The position numbers and the translations under genes were made by a program. Below are positions 12,315-12,728 of a stretch of DNA of 12,728 bases, one piece after another (position 1 is the first letter of the stretch; each line of letters begins with the position of its first letter). The notes under the pieces are model-generated. The model searched no databases. It was not told the origin of the DNA and saw nothing but the letters and a program-made list of their open reading frames with translations. This DNA is from Rhodoferax sp. (GTDB lineage: Bacteria > Pseudomonadota > Gammaproteobacteria > Burkholderiales > Burkholderiaceae_C). The stretch spans positions 1-12,728 of the forward strand of contig JADGRK010000036.1 in the NCBI GenBank assembly GCA_017880985.1, given 5' to 3'.

Positions 12315-12728
12315 TCAGTCGGGTTTGAACCCGAAAACACCACCGCTGCGAGTGACAACCACCAGCGTTCCAGCCGCCAAAACTGGCGCAGAAACTATCG
12401 CAGAACCATCCGTTGCCATGCGCGTCAGCGGTGTCCCGTCTTCCCGCGATAGCCAATGCACCAGACCGGCCTCATCACCCACAGCAACAGACCGACCGAC
12501 CACCAGCGGGGCGGTCAGACTGTGGTAGCGCATACGTTCCGACACCCAAACGCGCTCACCATCGACGCGCCGCCAGGCCATGATCTTCCCATCACCCTCG
12601 ACGCCAAAAACAGATTTGTCATCACCATCGACACCCACATAGCCAAACGCTGGCTTGGTCCAAAGCAAGTTGCCGCGAACCGCGTTGACACAGCCCACCG
12701 CGGCCTGAAATGCACGCGCACAGACCAC
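12315..12728 (-). CDS. bamB: Outer membrane assembly lipoprotein BamB (C-terminal part, cut by window edge)
   Basis: The last 137 residues are present; the start lies beyond the right edge. The fragment shows repeated beta-propeller strands of the PQQ-like type: AVRGNLLWTKP, DGKIMAWRRVDGERVW, GLVHWLSREDGTPL and a last strand GGVFGFKPD. The SREDG blade and the SAPV strand near the end are typical of BamB, the lipoprotein propeller that supports BamA in inserting beta-barrel proteins into the outer membrane. Its place directly before der matches the E. coli order bamB-der. The lipoprotein signal cannot be seen. The stop is fourteen bases before the der GTG, so the two are probably cotranscribed. 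Confidence 0.93.
   Translation of the reverse strand: MVCARAFQAAVGCVNAVRGNLLWTKPAFGYVGVDGDDKSVFGVEGDGKIMAWRRVDGERVWVSERMRYHSLTAPLVVGRSVAVGDEAGLVHWLSREDGTPLTRMATDGSAIVSAPVLAAGTLVVVTRSGGVFGFKPD

Noticed and set aside
12301..12456. N-terminal extension of Der reaching back into bamB
   Set aside because: These codons are the bamB coding region in another frame. The family N-terminus begins at GTG 12300.
1..12728. A defence system, prophage, integron or other undescribed multi-gene system
   Set aside because: Every gene of more than 60 residues is a recognised housekeeping family in a known order. There are no transposase, integrase, toxin-antitoxin or CRISPR-like features.

Overview
The window is ordinary-looking core chromosome from a betaproteobacterium, most likely order Burkholderiales and probably family Comamonadaceae (Rhodoferax/Polaromonas/Acidovorax-like). 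This rests on the gene order bamB-der-hfq-hflX-hflK-hflC-yjeT-hisZ-purA-phosphoribosyltransferase, the style of the proteins (for example Hfq with a short tail and an RREH rim), moderately high GC and frequent GTG/TTG starts. I see no insertion sequence, prophage, CRISPR array, tRNA or rRNA gene, and no candidate for a whole new multi-gene system.

Layout, left to right. Positions 1-302 (minus) hold the N-terminal third of an ABC-transporter ATPase of the YbbA/LolD type. It is divergent from a plus-strand pair: tesA (periplasmic GDSL esterase/thioesterase) and selU/mnmH (tRNA 2-selenouridine synthase), which overlap by 4 bases. From 2097 to the right edge everything is on the minus strand and reads right to left: bamB (3' part), der, hfq, hflX, hflK, hflC, yjeT, hisZ, purA, a purine-type phosphoribosyltransferase, metC and a small lysine-rich protein.

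How the genes work together. bamB-der serve outer-membrane protein assembly and ribosome maturation. After a 160-base gap with a candidate promoter comes hfq-hflX-hflK-hflC-yjeT: RNA chaperone, ribosome-splitting GTPase, and the membrane SPFH pair that controls FtsH. A terminator-like hairpin ending about 19 bases before hisZ separates this block from hisZ-purA-phosphoribosyltransferase-metC. The first three of those deal with PRPP and adenine nucleotides, and metC makes homocysteine for methionine.

The most interesting non-gene signals are: (1) two copies, about 47-48 bp each, of an imperfect palindromic repeat with the shared core TAATAGC-N18-GGGGGCTA, one encoding the C-terminal tail of SelU and the other forming the leader of the phosphoribosyltransferase gene; (2) the possible attenuator before hisZ; (3) start codons of ybbA and tesA that share one CATG; (4) a small lysine-rich gene with a TTG start and a good ribosome binding site. 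No non-coding stretch exceeds 300 bases.
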